Source: Fulvia fulva
Taxonomy: Eukaryota > Ascomycota > Dothideomycetes > Mycosphaerellales > Mycosphaerellaceae
Assembly (NCBI RefSeq): GCF_020509005.1
Contig: NC_063012.1
Coordinates: forward strand, 11,036,001 to 11,100,000
Length of the DNA: 64,000 bases
Reading direction: 5' to 3'
In this document: piece after piece, positions 1 through 9,224 of the stretch
Numbering within the stretch: position 1 is the stretch's first letter
How the letters are laid out: each line of letters begins with the position of its first letter
The notes under the pieces: generated by a model
The model's database searches: none
The model's input: only the letters and a program-made list of their open reading frames with translations
What the model was told of the DNA's origin: nothing
Translations under genes and position numbers: made by a program

Positions 1-693
1 GCTTAAACATATATTGTCGTCCGCTCAACTTATTGAATTGTCCGATAATTGCTCTGTGCCAAGTTATTTCGCTCCGGCGAATGGTGAGAGAGCTCGCTCT
101 GCCCCTGGGGAGTATGAGATACTAGTCAGTGGCGCAATGCACTGGGCTGTCTACGACAGAGCTTGCACCATGTGAGGTGTAATGGGGCTCCAATGGGTAA
201 CACCGGAGCAACGGTATCGGAAAGTTGAAAAGGCACCTTCGGGGTGCCTTGCTTTCTGCACTTTCAAAGGTCCATCACCTCAGGGTGGTGACACCTTTTT
301 GTTTTGGGCAAGTGTGTGCTATGTGTGAGGTGCGAAAGCAGCGGATGATGTGGTGACAAGGTGGTAGTGTTGTTGCTAGCAGCAAGTTGGAGGCGTTTCT
401 CGCTTTCTGATTGGACGCGCTGCTTTTGTCGCGCGCGTGCGCTGCTGCTGGTGACAGGGGTGTTTCTCGCCCTTGCGCTGTTAGCCAATGGGAGTCCGAG
501 AAACACCTGTTGATGATGGTGCCAGGGCCGCACCGGTGAATGGTGGATGCTTTGCCCTGGCCTCGTTGTTTCAGCATTGGTCGCTGCTGGTGGCCGTGTT
601 TTGCGCCTGCTGGCGCTTCCAGAGAGGTGTCCGTAAAGATGAAGCCGTTCGGTGTTCGTTTCGAGATGAGGTGAGGCCGCTGCTGCGGGCTTC
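1..693 (-). other. Copia-A1 noncoding 3' region
   Basis: Nearly 700 bp downstream of the gag-pol stop (minus sense) with no convincing coding frame; the small frames here are short and overlap one another. A RIPped copy at about 22300-23030 shows that the whole stretch belongs to the element. It contains a strong hairpin at 230-250. It ends outside the window, before the expected polypurine tract and 3' LTR. Confidence 0.8.
230..250. other. Perfect 8-bp hairpin in the Copia-A 3' region
   Basis: AAGGCACC (230-237) pairs exactly with GGTGCCTT (243-250) around a TTCGG loop. In the decayed Copia-A2 copy near 22530 the arms survive with one mismatch. A role in RNA stability, packaging or 3' processing is possible but not shown. 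Confidence 0.7.
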
Positions 694-3600
694 TCAGGCG
701 TCTGTTGGCCCGTTACCTCCTGATGCGGCTGCAGAGGGCCCTGAGGTGCGTGGGTCCACGCCTTCCTCAGCCATATTGAGCAGCTTGACGAAGTGCTTGT
801 GCTTCTGTGGTGGAAGCAGCTTGGTCAGCCCGTCTGCAGGCATGTCGTTGGTGCTGAGATACTTGATCTCAATGTCTCCGCGCTGGTCTCGCTGTCGGAG
901 CCAGTGGTGGTGGATGTCAACGTGGCGTAGCTTCGTGTCAAGCTTTTGCCCTTGTTGGTTGACAAGGCGGATGGTCTGCGTGTTGTCGCAGTACAAGTGG
1001 GTGCGCTGATTGAACTGAAGGTGTATCTCAGCGAAGACTCGTTCCCACTGTATGAGCTCTGAGGCGGCTTGCGAAAGCCCGAGTAGCTCAGCCTCTGTTG
1101 AGGACTTGGTGACAGTGATTTGTTTAGATGCCTTATAATCCACTGGTCCACCGAACAGCATGAAGACCCAGCCATTTGAGCTGGTCCTGTCATTATTCAT
1201 GCCGTAGGACGCGTCCGATGCTCCAAAGAACTCGTGGTTGCTACCGAGGTGCTCTGGTTGGCTGTGAAGGCCAGTGATGTGTTTGCTGGCGCCATATACA
1301 AGGCAGAGGTTCTTGGTCTCCAGGAGATAGCGCAAGCACTGATCTGCAAGCTTGAGGTGTGTCTCAGTTGGCTTGGTCAGATACTGCGATAGCATAGACA
1401 AGGAAAAGGCGATGTCAGGCCGCGTGTGTGTGGCGGCGAAGTTGAGGGATCCTATACGTTGTTGGTACGCAAGGATGGCGATAGAGGTGGGTTGATGACC
1501 CTCTGGAACGGTCCAATCAAGGTGTTGATCTACTGGCACTGTCGTTTTGCGTGCATTCGTGGATATGCTAAATTTGGCGGCTAGCTTCTCAATGTAGTCT
1601 TCTTGAGAGAGCCACAGCAAGCGCTTGTTTCTGTCGCGCGTAACCTTGATTCCTAGGAACCAGGAGAGATCACCGAGCTCGTGCATCTCGTACTTAGCAA
1701 GCAGCCGCTGCTTGATGTTGGCAGCATGGGCCTTGTGCTTGCGGTAGTAGAGCATAACCAGGTCGTCAACGTAAAAGAAGAACATAACCTTGTTGTCATG
1801 GTAGATGCATTCGGAGTCCGACAGGGGTACTAGTCCAAGGGAGGCCAGCGTCTCGGTTAGGGAGTTGTACCACAATAAAGGGGACTCCTTCAGACCGTAG
1901 AGGGCCTTGACCAGCTTGAGGGCGTATCCATGGGATGGCCTGTCGATTCCAGGAGGTGGTTGCAGATACATAGTGTATGGCAGGTCCGAGTTCAGGAAGG
2001 CGTTGACAACATCGAATTGTTCGGCTTCTAGGTCGAAGCTCGCGGCCATAGCACAGTAGAGGCGGAACATGCTTGCTGGCAGTGTGGCGGCGTATGTGTC
2101 TAAGTGTGTTCCTTGCAAATCGCCTCTTGCGCATAGCCTAGCCTTGAAGCTCTTCAGCATGCCGTGCTCGTCCAGTTTGTATTTGTACACCCACTTGAGC
2201 GGCAGTAGTGGCTGAAGTCCCTCCTCTTGCTGAGCATCCTGATCCTTCTCTTCCTTTGTTGCCCATCTGAATGTGCCTGTTGCCAGGGCTTTGGCAAACT
2301 CCTTGGCCATAGCTTCGATCCACTGTTGGGAGAAGCGGTGTTTCATAGCGGCTCGGTAGTTAGAAGGTTCGGGCGGAAGGTCATCGCGGTGCATAGAGGT
2401 AGTGGTGTTGACACGCCTTAGAGGGCTGTTGCCTCTTCGTGTAGGGCTTCGATCGCTCTTGTCGCGATAGGCGCGTGTTCTGGGTCGTATGCCGGACATC
2501 TGGCCGATGATTACATTAGCGACCATGATCTGGTGCAGTGCATAGTGGAAGTAGGCCGTTCGTAGGCGCTTTCCATTCTCTGTGACTGCATAGTTGGACT
2601 CCTCTGGTGTGTAGAGCTCTGGCTCCAGGGGGAAGAGTGGTGTGTTGGACGCGTTGTGTGTTAACGCGTCTTCTGGTGGTGTGAATGTGAATGGATATGG
2701 CTCGCGATCAGGGTCCGTGTTGCCCATGATCTCCTCACGGTCTTCTGCGGTGAGGGCATCCATTATCTGCTGCTGCAGGGTATCGTAGTAGTCAGTGGTG
2801 TTGGGTGCTGACTGCTGTGTGTTGTCTTGAGTCACGTGATCTGTTACGTGCTCGATTTGCCGGTCTTTTTGGTTATATGTTGCTGACTCGCGGTGTTGCG
2901 GCCAGTGTGGTTCTTGCCCAAGGAGCTTTTGGTGGGCGTCTCGAGGTTGTTGGGTGTGCGGCTGCTGAGCCTGTTCTTCCACCCCCTCGGCCTGTGCTGT
3001 GTCTTGCTCGTGATGAGCGACATACAGGTCGTAGTATTGTTCAGGCTCTTCAGCCGGTTCCGCTGTTGCGATGTTCTCGACAGGGGTCGTGTACCCTGCT
3101 GTCAGGCGTGATGGGTCATAGAACGTGGTCTCATCGAAGAGGACGTCCTTGACTCGCATAACCCTATCTTTTGATGGGTCCCATACGCGGTAGATGTTAG
3201 TGGAGTCGTATCCCACAAGGTAGCCTATGAGCGCTCTCTCTTGGAGTTTCTCGCTCTTGCCAGGCTGATCTGGTCCATGGATGAACACGTATGCAAGGGA
3301 GCCATACACCACCATGTGACCCACGTTCGGAATTCGTCCTGTTGCCAATTCGAATGGGGTCTTCCAGCCCTTTGACTGGATAGGGGATCGCCAGAGGATG
3401 TACGCCGCTGCTGCAGTGCATTCTGGCCAAAGCTTTTCCGGCAATCGTGCGTGGATGCGAATGGTTCTGCTCATGGTGATGATCAGAGCTCCAGCTCTTT
3501 CTGCTGGGTCCTGCGCAGGCGCGTATTCCGCGGTTGCGTGCCATTCAATCTTGTTGTTGTTAATGACTGAGCGAAACACCTTCCCAATGGCGGGCTCGTT

Positions 3601-5847
3601 GTCGCTGTAGAAGCATACGAACCTGCGACCAATGAAGTTGATGAAGCTCAGCAGGCTGTTGAAGCAAGCCAACACCGATTGCTGATCCCTGTTCTTGATG
3701 GTGAACTGGAAGTGTCCATGGGTATCCAGATCGTAGAAGTGGACGAGGTACCTGTCACCGTTGTAGGCGACAGTGAATTCTGCCAAGTCCATGGCCATGT
3801 GGCCGTATGGGGTCATCACCCTGATGGGCTGAGACCGATTGTGCACCTTGTGAGCTTTGCTAAGCCCACATGCTCTGCAATGTGCAGTGGGGGGTGCGCT
3901 TGGACCATCGTTAATGATCACCCCCTCAACTCTGAGCGGCAACTGCTTGATGCGTTCAGCGCCAATGTGACCAAAGATTTGATGCCACTGGCGGCCAGAG
4001 AGCTTTCGGTGTTTGATGGGGGTCCTGCTGGACGTAGCTGCACCTTGAGTGCCCCCAGTGCTGTTCATGACTGCGAGAACGGTGCGATCACCATCCTCTT
4101 GAGCAGTTGGAGATGCTGCGCTGTTGGCAGGTTCATCGCCGATGTTTGCACCCCTGCCAATAGTGCTGATGAAGTGCGCGTTGCGCATCTTTTCAGTGAC
4201 CTTCGGCAGTACTAGGCCCTCTTTTGTAGGCCATTGGTAAATGATGGGTGACTTAGGTGGTGTGACCACCTTGAAGAAAGGGATTGTACCAGTAGGGCGG
4301 TGTAGGTCCATCAATTTAGTGTCGTTGTGCCACATTGAATTGCTGCGTCCGTGCCACCAGAGTCCGGCTCTTTCCATGCGTGTGTGAGAGATGACGTTCA
4401 CATGAAAGCCTGGGCAGTAAGCCACATCCAGCAAGGTGAATGAATGGCCCCCAATTGACATATGAACGCGCCCTAACGCTGCAATTGGAAAGGTGGTTGT
4501 TCCAGCCTGGATTTCTGAGGTGGTGAGGCGCTCTGCAATGAACTCTACACCCTCCTGGTCATGATGATTGATCACATGAGTGTCTGAACAGTTATCATAC
4601 ACCCAGCAATCCCTGAAGTTGACGCTCAACTTGCTAATTGAGCTAGAAAGAACAGTAAGGCCAACAAAGCCCTTATCGCTTGGTGATGCCTTCTTCGCAT
4701 CAGCAATAGCCTTGTCACGTTCCTGGTCCTTGCGATTGTTGCGATTCAACACGCCAAGCAGACGCTCGCCGTCGTCGCTCAAGCAGTAGTTGATGAAGTT
4801 TTTCCAGTACTTCTTCCACTGCTCTGAGCGCTGATCCTTTGCTGGGCGCTTGTCGGGGTTGATCACATCGCATGAGAACAGGCCCTTGTGACAGGTGTCC
4901 TTGGGCTCGCCGGTGATGTTCCAGCAGCCGCTTGGCCTGTTGTTGTCCTTGTCTTTGTTCTTGTCGCCGCGGCTGCTGCCACGACCCTTGTCACCGCGGC
5001 TGTTGCCACGGTTGTCACCACGGCTGCTGCCACGGTCACCCTCCTTTTGACCAGCACCTGTGGGTGCTGTTTCATCCTCTGCTTCTGCTGAGGTTTCTCC
5101 GGAGAAGGTTGCGAAGACTGATCGACGGTTGGTTGTTGCTGGTGCGGTGTCGCGTATCCATTCGAGGTAACGCTCAGTAAGCTTTTGTAGTGACATTTTG
5201 TCACGCTTCCACTCGTTGTATAGAGAAGCACCGTAGGCTGGAGCCTGCTTCTGCTGAATAGCAAGTAGGAAGTGTCTACTAAGGTCGTCGTACTCGGCGT
5301 GGTTGCACTTAAGCATCTTGGTCTGCAAAACTAACCAGTCTGAGCACCAGTCATCGATTCTGCGTGCGCTAGCCTTCTGAAGCCTAGACAGCTCAAGCGT
5401 GAGCTGCCGCTTACGCAGCATATCGTCTGGACCATACTGATCCTTGAGAGCCTGGTATTTCGCTCTGAGGGTGTTCTGGCCGTGCATTAGCTCTTGCCCT
5501 AGCTCTGTCGTCGTACGGATGAGGTAGGTAATGAGCTTTGATCGCGCAGCAGCAAAGATGTCGTACATCCGTTGCCTTCGGTCTGCGTCTGTTTGTCGTA
5601 GCTTGATGAGATCTCTTGATGTAGCGTCTCCTGCCGTGTACGCTTGTTGGATTTCCTCAAACGTCAAGTGAGTAGGCTCTGTTGGCTCGTTACTCAGTTG
5701 GTGAGGATCCACATACTTCCAGACATTCAAAGACTCTGCGTAGAGCTCTAGCTGACGGTCAAACTTGTCCCATTGGTCATGGCTCTTCAGAACCACGGTA
5801 CCCTGAGGTAGGGCACCGGTAGTCACCGGCGTCTCGGTAGTGGCCAT
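694..5847 (-). CDS. Copia-A1 Gag-Pol polyprotein, 1717 aa, intact
   Basis: A single frame encodes all retrotransposition functions. Residues 1-240 are a helical Gag. Residues 268-305 are an SRGD/RG-rich basic stretch where a zinc knuckle is usual. The protease region carries WVYDNCSDTHV (Asp418). The integrase zinc domain has H622, H627, C657 and C660, and the integrase catalytic triad is D687, D749 and E783. A long low-complexity Q/P/D linker spans about 925-1150. Reverse transcriptase has YVDD at 1359-1362. RNase H has D1545, E1585 and D1621. The order protease-integrase-RT-RNase H is diagnostic of Ty1/copia. The start ATG lies 153 nt after the primer-binding site, with no other long frame upstream. 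The protein would be cleaved in cytoplasmic particles and would copy the RNA into cDNA for integration. Odd points are the D-N-C protease motif in place of D-S/T-G, and the missing knuckle. All RT and integrase residues look functional. Confidence 0.96.
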   Translation of the reverse strand: MATTETPVTTGALPQGTVVLKSHDQWDKFDRQLELYAESLNVWKYVDPHQLSNEPTEPTHLTFEEIQQAYTAGDATSRDLIKLRQTDADRRQRMYDIFAAARSKLITYLIRTTTELGQELMHGQNTLRAKYQALKDQYGPDDMLRKRQLTLELSRLQKASARRIDDWCSDWLVLQTKMLKCNHAEYDDLSRHFLLAIQQKQAPAYGASLYNEWKRDKMSLQKLTERYLEWIRDTAPATTNRRSVFATFSGETSAEAEDETAPTGAGQKEGDRGSSRGDNRGNSRGDKGRGSSRGDKNKDKDNNRPSGCWNITGEPKDTCHKGLFSCDVINPDKRPAKDQRSEQWKKYWKNFINYCLSDDGERLLGVLNRNNRKDQERDKAIADAKKASPSDKGFVGLTVLSSSISKLSVNFRDCWVYDNCSDTHVINHHDQEGVEFIAERLTTSEIQAGTTTFPIAALGRVHMSIGGHSFTLLDVAYCPGFHVNVISHTRMERAGLWWHGRSNSMWHNDTKLMDLHRPTGTIPFFKVVTPPKSPIIYQWPTKEGLVLPKVTEKMRNAHFISTIGRGANIGDEPANSAASPTAQEDGDRTVLAVMNSTGGTQGAATSSRTPIKHRKLSGRQWHQIFGHIGAERIKQLPLRVEGVIINDGPSAPPTAHCRACGLSKAHKVHNRSQPIRVMTPYGHMAMDLAEFTVAYNGDRYLVHFYDLDTHGHFQFTIKNRDQQSVLACFNSLLSFINFIGRRFVCFYSDNEPAIGKVFRSVINNNKIEWHATAEYAPAQDPAERAGALIITMSRTIRIHARLPEKLWPECTAAAAYILWRSPIQSKGWKTPFELATGRIPNVGHMVVYGSLAYVFIHGPDQPGKSEKLQERALIGYLVGYDSTNIYRVWDPSKDRVMRVKDVLFDETTFYDPSRLTAGYTTPVENIATAEPAEEPEQYYDLYVAHHEQDTAQAEGVEEQAQQPHTQQPRDAHQKLLGQEPHWPQHRESATYNQKDRQIEHVTDHVTQDNTQQSAPNTTDYYDTLQQQIMDALTAEDREEIMGNTDPDREPYPFTFTPPEDALTHNASNTPLFPLEPELYTPEESNYAVTENGKRLRTAYFHYALHQIMVANVIIGQMSGIRPRTRAYRDKSDRSPTRRGNSPLRRVNTTTSMHRDDLPPEPSNYRAAMKHRFSQQWIEAMAKEFAKALATGTFRWATKEEKDQDAQQEEGLQPLLPLKWVYKYKLDEHGMLKSFKARLCARGDLQGTHLDTYAATLPASMFRLYCAMAASFDLEAEQFDVVNAFLNSDLPYTMYLQPPPGIDRPSHGYALKLVKALYGLKESPLLWYNSLTETLASLGLVPLSDSECIYHDNKVMFFFYVDDLVMLYYRKHKAHAANIKQRLLAKYEMHELGDLSWFLGIKVTRDRNKRLLWLSQEDYIEKLAAKFSISTNARKTTVPVDQHLDWTVPEGHQPTSIAILAYQQRIGSLNFAATHTRPDIAFSLSMLSQYLTKPTETHLKLADQCLRYLLETKNLCLVYGASKHITGLHSQPEHLGSNHEFFGASDASYGMNNDRTSSNGWVFMLFGGPVDYKASKQITVTKSSTEAELLGLSQAASELIQWERVFAEIHLQFNQRTHLYCDNTQTIRLVNQQGQKLDTKLRHVDIHHHWLRQRDQRGDIEIKYLSTNDMPADGLTKLLPPQKHKHFVKLLNMAEEGVDPRTSGPSAAASGGNGPTDA

Positions 5848-5999
5848 AACTGCAAAATGGGTTGTAGGCTAGTGAAAGTTCCACGCGGGTTCACTAGGCC
5901 TAGGGGATACTACTGCACTGGTTGTAGCAGTAGTGCTGTGACGATGCAAACTCTGCTTTGGGGCTTCCTTGTCGCAGCGAATGTTAGTGAGCGCTAATC

Positions 6000-6012
6000 G
6001 GGCTCATAACTA
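6000..6012 (-). promoter_or_regulatory. Copia-A1 primer-binding site, half initiator-tRNA type
   Basis: The minus-strand sequence TAGTTATGAGCCC is complementary to the anticodon arm of an initiator tRNA-Met (GGGCTCATAA type), not to a tRNA 3' end. Priming from a cleaved half tRNA is established for Drosophila copia and yeast Ty5. The same site, RIPped to TAGTTATAAGCC, is seen at 60871-60882 in Copia-A3. Confidence 0.75.
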
Positions 6013-6217
6013 TCACGTTAGAAGTGTGGGAAGTTATTGTACGGGCTCATATAGGGTGTTTCAAAAGCAGGTTGTGTATTGCATGTGTCTATCTAGAATG
6101 GACAAGTGTTGCTCTTGAAGAGGCTGCAGGTGACTAATCAGTCACCTGATTCTTAGCGTACGTGGCCTCAAGTTTTGATGATGGGATGTTGCCCATGTGC
6201 ACGCTCGGATCGCGACA
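6013..6217 (-). repeat. Copia-A1 5' LTR (inner end approximate)
   Basis: The outer end TGTCGCGATCC (minus sense, 6217) matches the RIPped LTR start of Copia-A3 at 52486. The remainder matches 52486-52600 plus 60781-60870, the two halves of the Copia-A3 LTR split by Pogo-2. The inner end is placed just before the primer-binding site at 6012 because the partner LTR needed to define it is outside the window. Estimated length is about 205 bp. Confidence 0.75.
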
Positions 6218-8486
6218 ATAAGTAGGACATCTTCTAAAACAACTCTTCTACTAGCTCTCCTACTCATCTCTACATTCCTAATATAAGTAGCCAATAAAAA
6301 CCCACCTCCTACTTTGATCTATTTTTTCCTTATTAAGGGAGTTATAGATCTAAAGAGGTAGCTTTAGTTAGTTATATAGGATGAAGTATAGGAGTTAAGT
6401 AACTACTCTAACGAGGGGAACTTGCCTTAGACTTCTATAGTTAAGTAAGCCACTTTATCATACTCATCATCATCAGACATTGTCTCTAGGGATGAGCTGT
6501 ATAAGTCACGTGACTCTTAGGCGGGAAAACCTTCTCTAGTCTTCTTTGCTTTAGAGGTATAAGACTAGGCCTAGTTCTTCTAGAGTGACAGCATGTCAGA
6601 GCTGAGTTTCTTCACCATTTTCTTAAGTTCTTCTATAGAGGACTTCTCTCTTAGTGTCCTCCTTAAAGTGGATGGTAGAGTTCTCTTCTTCTTAATATAT
6701 ATTATATTCTAGGAAGATAGTAGTTAGGAATAAGATCTAAGGACCTTTCTTACCTTAGGTAGACTAGGGCAGTCCTTAATTAGATGATTCTTCTTATAGA
6801 GAAGGTAGGAGAGTGGTCTTACTAGACCTAAGGGCTTGACCTAGGTAGCTACTATACTATACTTAGCCTTAGAGGGATCTAACCTAGCTTCTTAAGCTTT
6901 AAGGATCTTTAAGGTCCTTTTATAACCTATCTTTAGCTAAGCTATAATAGTATCCCTAGCTATATAGTAGTTAGGTAGTAGTGAGCTTAAGAGCTAGGTC
7001 ATCCTTATATTAGCTTTCCTATAATGATGACCCTCTAGGTTACTATTAGCAATCCTTTTTCTAAGGGAAACTAGGTATGTCTATACAGATCTAATAGTAA
7101 ACTCTTTACTTATCTTAAAGGTCACAAATTGCTTTATAAGCTTATATGTATAGGTTAGTAGCACCTAGCTATACTTGTTCTAGAGATACACCTACTTCTT
7201 AGTAGCTCTTCTAGATTTATATAAGCCCTTAAGCTCAAATTCATCTTCTTCTATAATCCTACTAAGGATACTAAAGTTGTATACTATATTGTGTATTGTC
7301 TATATTAGCGTATTAAGGATGTCTTTAGTTATAGCCTCTTCTTAGAGTTTTACAGTCTTGCCGTTAATATTATTAAAAGACACTTCTTTTAGGTTATCAA
7401 TTATAAAGAATGCTAATTAGCTCTCTATCTTATATCTCTAAAGTTTGAACCATCTCTTCTAATTGTCCCTCCTAAGAATTAGGATTTTGCCTCCCTTCTC
7501 CTCTATCTTCTCTTAGTATAAATCTATAATAGATTAGATATAATGAAACAAGGTGTATATGTTCCAAAGTAGTAGCTTAGATCCTACTTAGGCTTCTAGT
7601 ATAGAATAGGAAAGTTCGTAGGTATAGATACTAAGGCCTACTTAGTAAAGTAAAGAAGGAGCGGTATAAGGTCTCGGGGCTAGGACATAGGTCTGTCTCT
7701 CCTAGTAGAGCTTCAAATGACTTACTTAAAGTCCTTCTTAATAGTATCTCGATATAGTTCTACCTATAGAGTATCTTTAAGGTATTGGCTTTAAGTAAGC
7801 CGTATAGAGTCCTTATCTAGGTTACCTATTACTTAGTATCGAACTAAGCTCCTTAATAGGATAGACGGGGTTGTTATAGTCTCCCTATAGAGTATATAGA
7901 CGGTAGGGACAGAAGAGCCTTAGAGTACTTAGAAGTTGTTAAGAAGTGAAAGTCTAGCTTAGTATATAAGCGCTAAGAATTATATACCCCGTAATATTTA
8001 CTACGGCACCTAGCCCTCTAAATTTACTACTCTACTAACCCTTAATAGATTCACTTCGGCTCGTAACTATATGACTTACGGCACTCCCGCGAGTACCCGC
8101 GACTACGCTAGACCCTAGAAGAAGCACGTAGAAGACTCGGAACGTAGGGCAGGTTAGAATAAGGTTTTGAGTAAAGCTACTAAGCGCGGCTTCGTACGGG
8201 TTAGCCCTATTAATACGGGGATACGTACTCGCGAGGGTCGCGTATAAGTATCTAGCCTTCCCTAGGCCTCTCTTACTTTCTTCGTCTTTCGTTTTATATA
8301 GCAATTATACTATACCCTTTATATCTATACTTCGTACCTACATTCTCGCTTTTACTCTTATATCTTATAGGCTAGGCTCTCGCCCTACTAGGGGTAGACT
8401 TCTCATTCCTAGATATTCTCTACTACGATAGTAAGGGATATAAGTAACCTATACTAATATAGGTTGCTCTTATTCCTATATAAACC
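6218..8486 (-). pseudogene. Copia-B1 gag-protease relic
   Basis: The minus-strand conceptual translation, interrupted by many stops, shows Copia features in order: a Gag region (about 7860-6800), a knuckle-like remnant ending in HLIKDC near 6770-6810, then a protease stretch reading LNSYTSSYITN followed by IKVGGG near 6260-6350. The same motifs appear in the same order in Copia-B2 (near 62600-62720), which confirms the family. It is interrupted by the solo Gypsy-B LTR at 7872-8390 and cut off at 6218 by Copia-A1, so the integrase and RT are presumably displaced beyond the left edge. The 6220-6600 part keeps more CA/TG than the rest. Stop codons make it non-functional. Confidence 0.72.
7872..8390 (+). 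repeat. Solo LTR of Gypsy-B with 5-bp target duplication
   Basis: It begins TGTTATAGTCTCCC and ends CCCTACTA, matching both Gypsy-B LTRs (52719-53238 and 58489-59008) along its length. GGGGT occurs immediately on each side (7867-7871 and 8391-8395). No internal element sequence is present, so a full Gypsy-B most likely recombined between its LTRs. It lies inside Copia-B1. An antisense 89-codon frame (8304-8035) is shared with the other two LTRs. Confidence 0.92.
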
Positions 8487-8487
8487 A

Positions 8488-8500
8488 GGGCTTATAACCT
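8488..8500 (-). promoter_or_regulatory. Copia-B1 primer-binding site relic
   Basis: The minus-strand sequence AGGTTATAAGCCC matches the half initiator-tRNA site AGGTTATAAGCCC of Copia-B2 at 61426-61438 exactly. Allowing for RIP (TG to TA) it is complementary to the initiator tRNA-Met anticodon arm. It marks the boundary between the LTR (to the right) and the internal region. Confidence 0.65.
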
Positions 8501-8930
8501 ATTAAATAGGTACGAGTAGATAGTAGCAGAGTAGAGTAAGAGATCAATCTTTAAGTAACTAATAGTACGAGTATATAGTAATATATTAGGAACCAATATA
8601 TTGATTATATTAGATGTCTATCTAAGCTAAAGGGGAGAGAAGGTATCTCCCTATAAGCTAAGTTATTATAGATACCTTAGGCTACTAGATCACTTCCTAA
8701 TTGTTAACTCCCTTTAAGATGCTATATCTTAATAAAGCTCGTAGTATTAGGTAGCTCGTATAGAACGTAAGTATAAAAGCACGCTCTTATTCCAAATTAA
8801 TCTAACTACAAATATTAACCTTTAAGCCTACTAAGTCTTTAATAACCTCTTTACCCTTTAGTAGCTTCTTCCTTAACCTTCTTTAGCCTTAGCTAACTTA
8901 TTCTTAATTAGATTAAGGTATATAAGCCGC
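8501..8930 (-). repeat. Probable Copia-B1 5' LTR remnant, outer end unresolved
   Basis: This AT-rich stretch lies where the 5' LTR should be, upstream (minus sense) of the primer-binding site. It does not align obviously with the Copia-B2 LTR at 61021-61420, so a diverged subfamily or further insertions are possible. No reading frame is visible. Confidence 0.4.
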
Positions 8931-9224
8931 GCCGCGGTGTCGGCGATAATATAGTAATACTAACGTGTTTTAGACTCCTTTCTTCCTTATAGCTTACTAT
9001 AGCTCCCGTTCCGCGCTCTCCTTAGGGCGAGGAGTTAATAGCTTAGATAGACGCCCTTACCGTTACCTATACTTCGGCCGTATCTAATAACTTCCCGCGG
9101 CTCCCCGTTCGTACTAAGACGCGCCTTCCGGATATACCTACCGGATAGTTAGCCGGTTAGTAGACTCGGCTCTACGCCTTCTAGTTTAAAGTCTAGTTCT
9201 CTCGCGATATTATTAAGCTAGACG
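8931..9224. other. Unassigned RIPped segment
   Basis: About 290 bp, GC-richer than its left neighbour, with no match to the other families that I can see. The minus strand has a fairly open stretch (roughly 9220-9020) without recognisable motifs. It may be a fragment of a family not otherwise represented here. Confidence 0.4.

Larger units (their letters stand above)
1..6217 (-). mobile_element. Copia-A1: undamaged Ty1/copia retrotransposon, 3' end outside the window
   Basis: Read on the minus strand, the element begins with TGTCGCGATCC at 6217, continues through an LTR, a primer-binding site and one long gag-pol frame (5847-694), then a noncoding 3' region that runs off the left edge. No second LTR is present in 1-693, so the 3' LTR must lie outside. 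The 5' LTR start is fixed by comparison with Copia-A3, whose LTR begins with the same (RIPped) bases at 52486. The sequence keeps normal CA/TG content and has no nonsense codon, unlike its decayed relatives at 22257-23040, 50414-52485 and 52486-61020. It was therefore inserted after the RIP that destroyed those copies, or escaped it. It sits inside Copia-B1. Confidence 0.93.

Noticed and set aside
230..250. Hairpin followed by T-rich sequence resembling a rho-independent terminator
   Set aside because: The context is a fungal Copia element, where bacterial terminators do not apply. Kept only as an RNA hairpin.
488..1009. 173-codon plus-strand frame at the Copia-A 3' end
   Set aside because: Half antisense to pol, half in noncoding 3' sequence; the RIPped Copia-A2 copy does not preserve it and no motif is visible.
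3679..4215. 178-codon plus-strand frame
   Set aside because: Antisense to the integrase part of the intact Copia-A1 frame; no recognisable domain.
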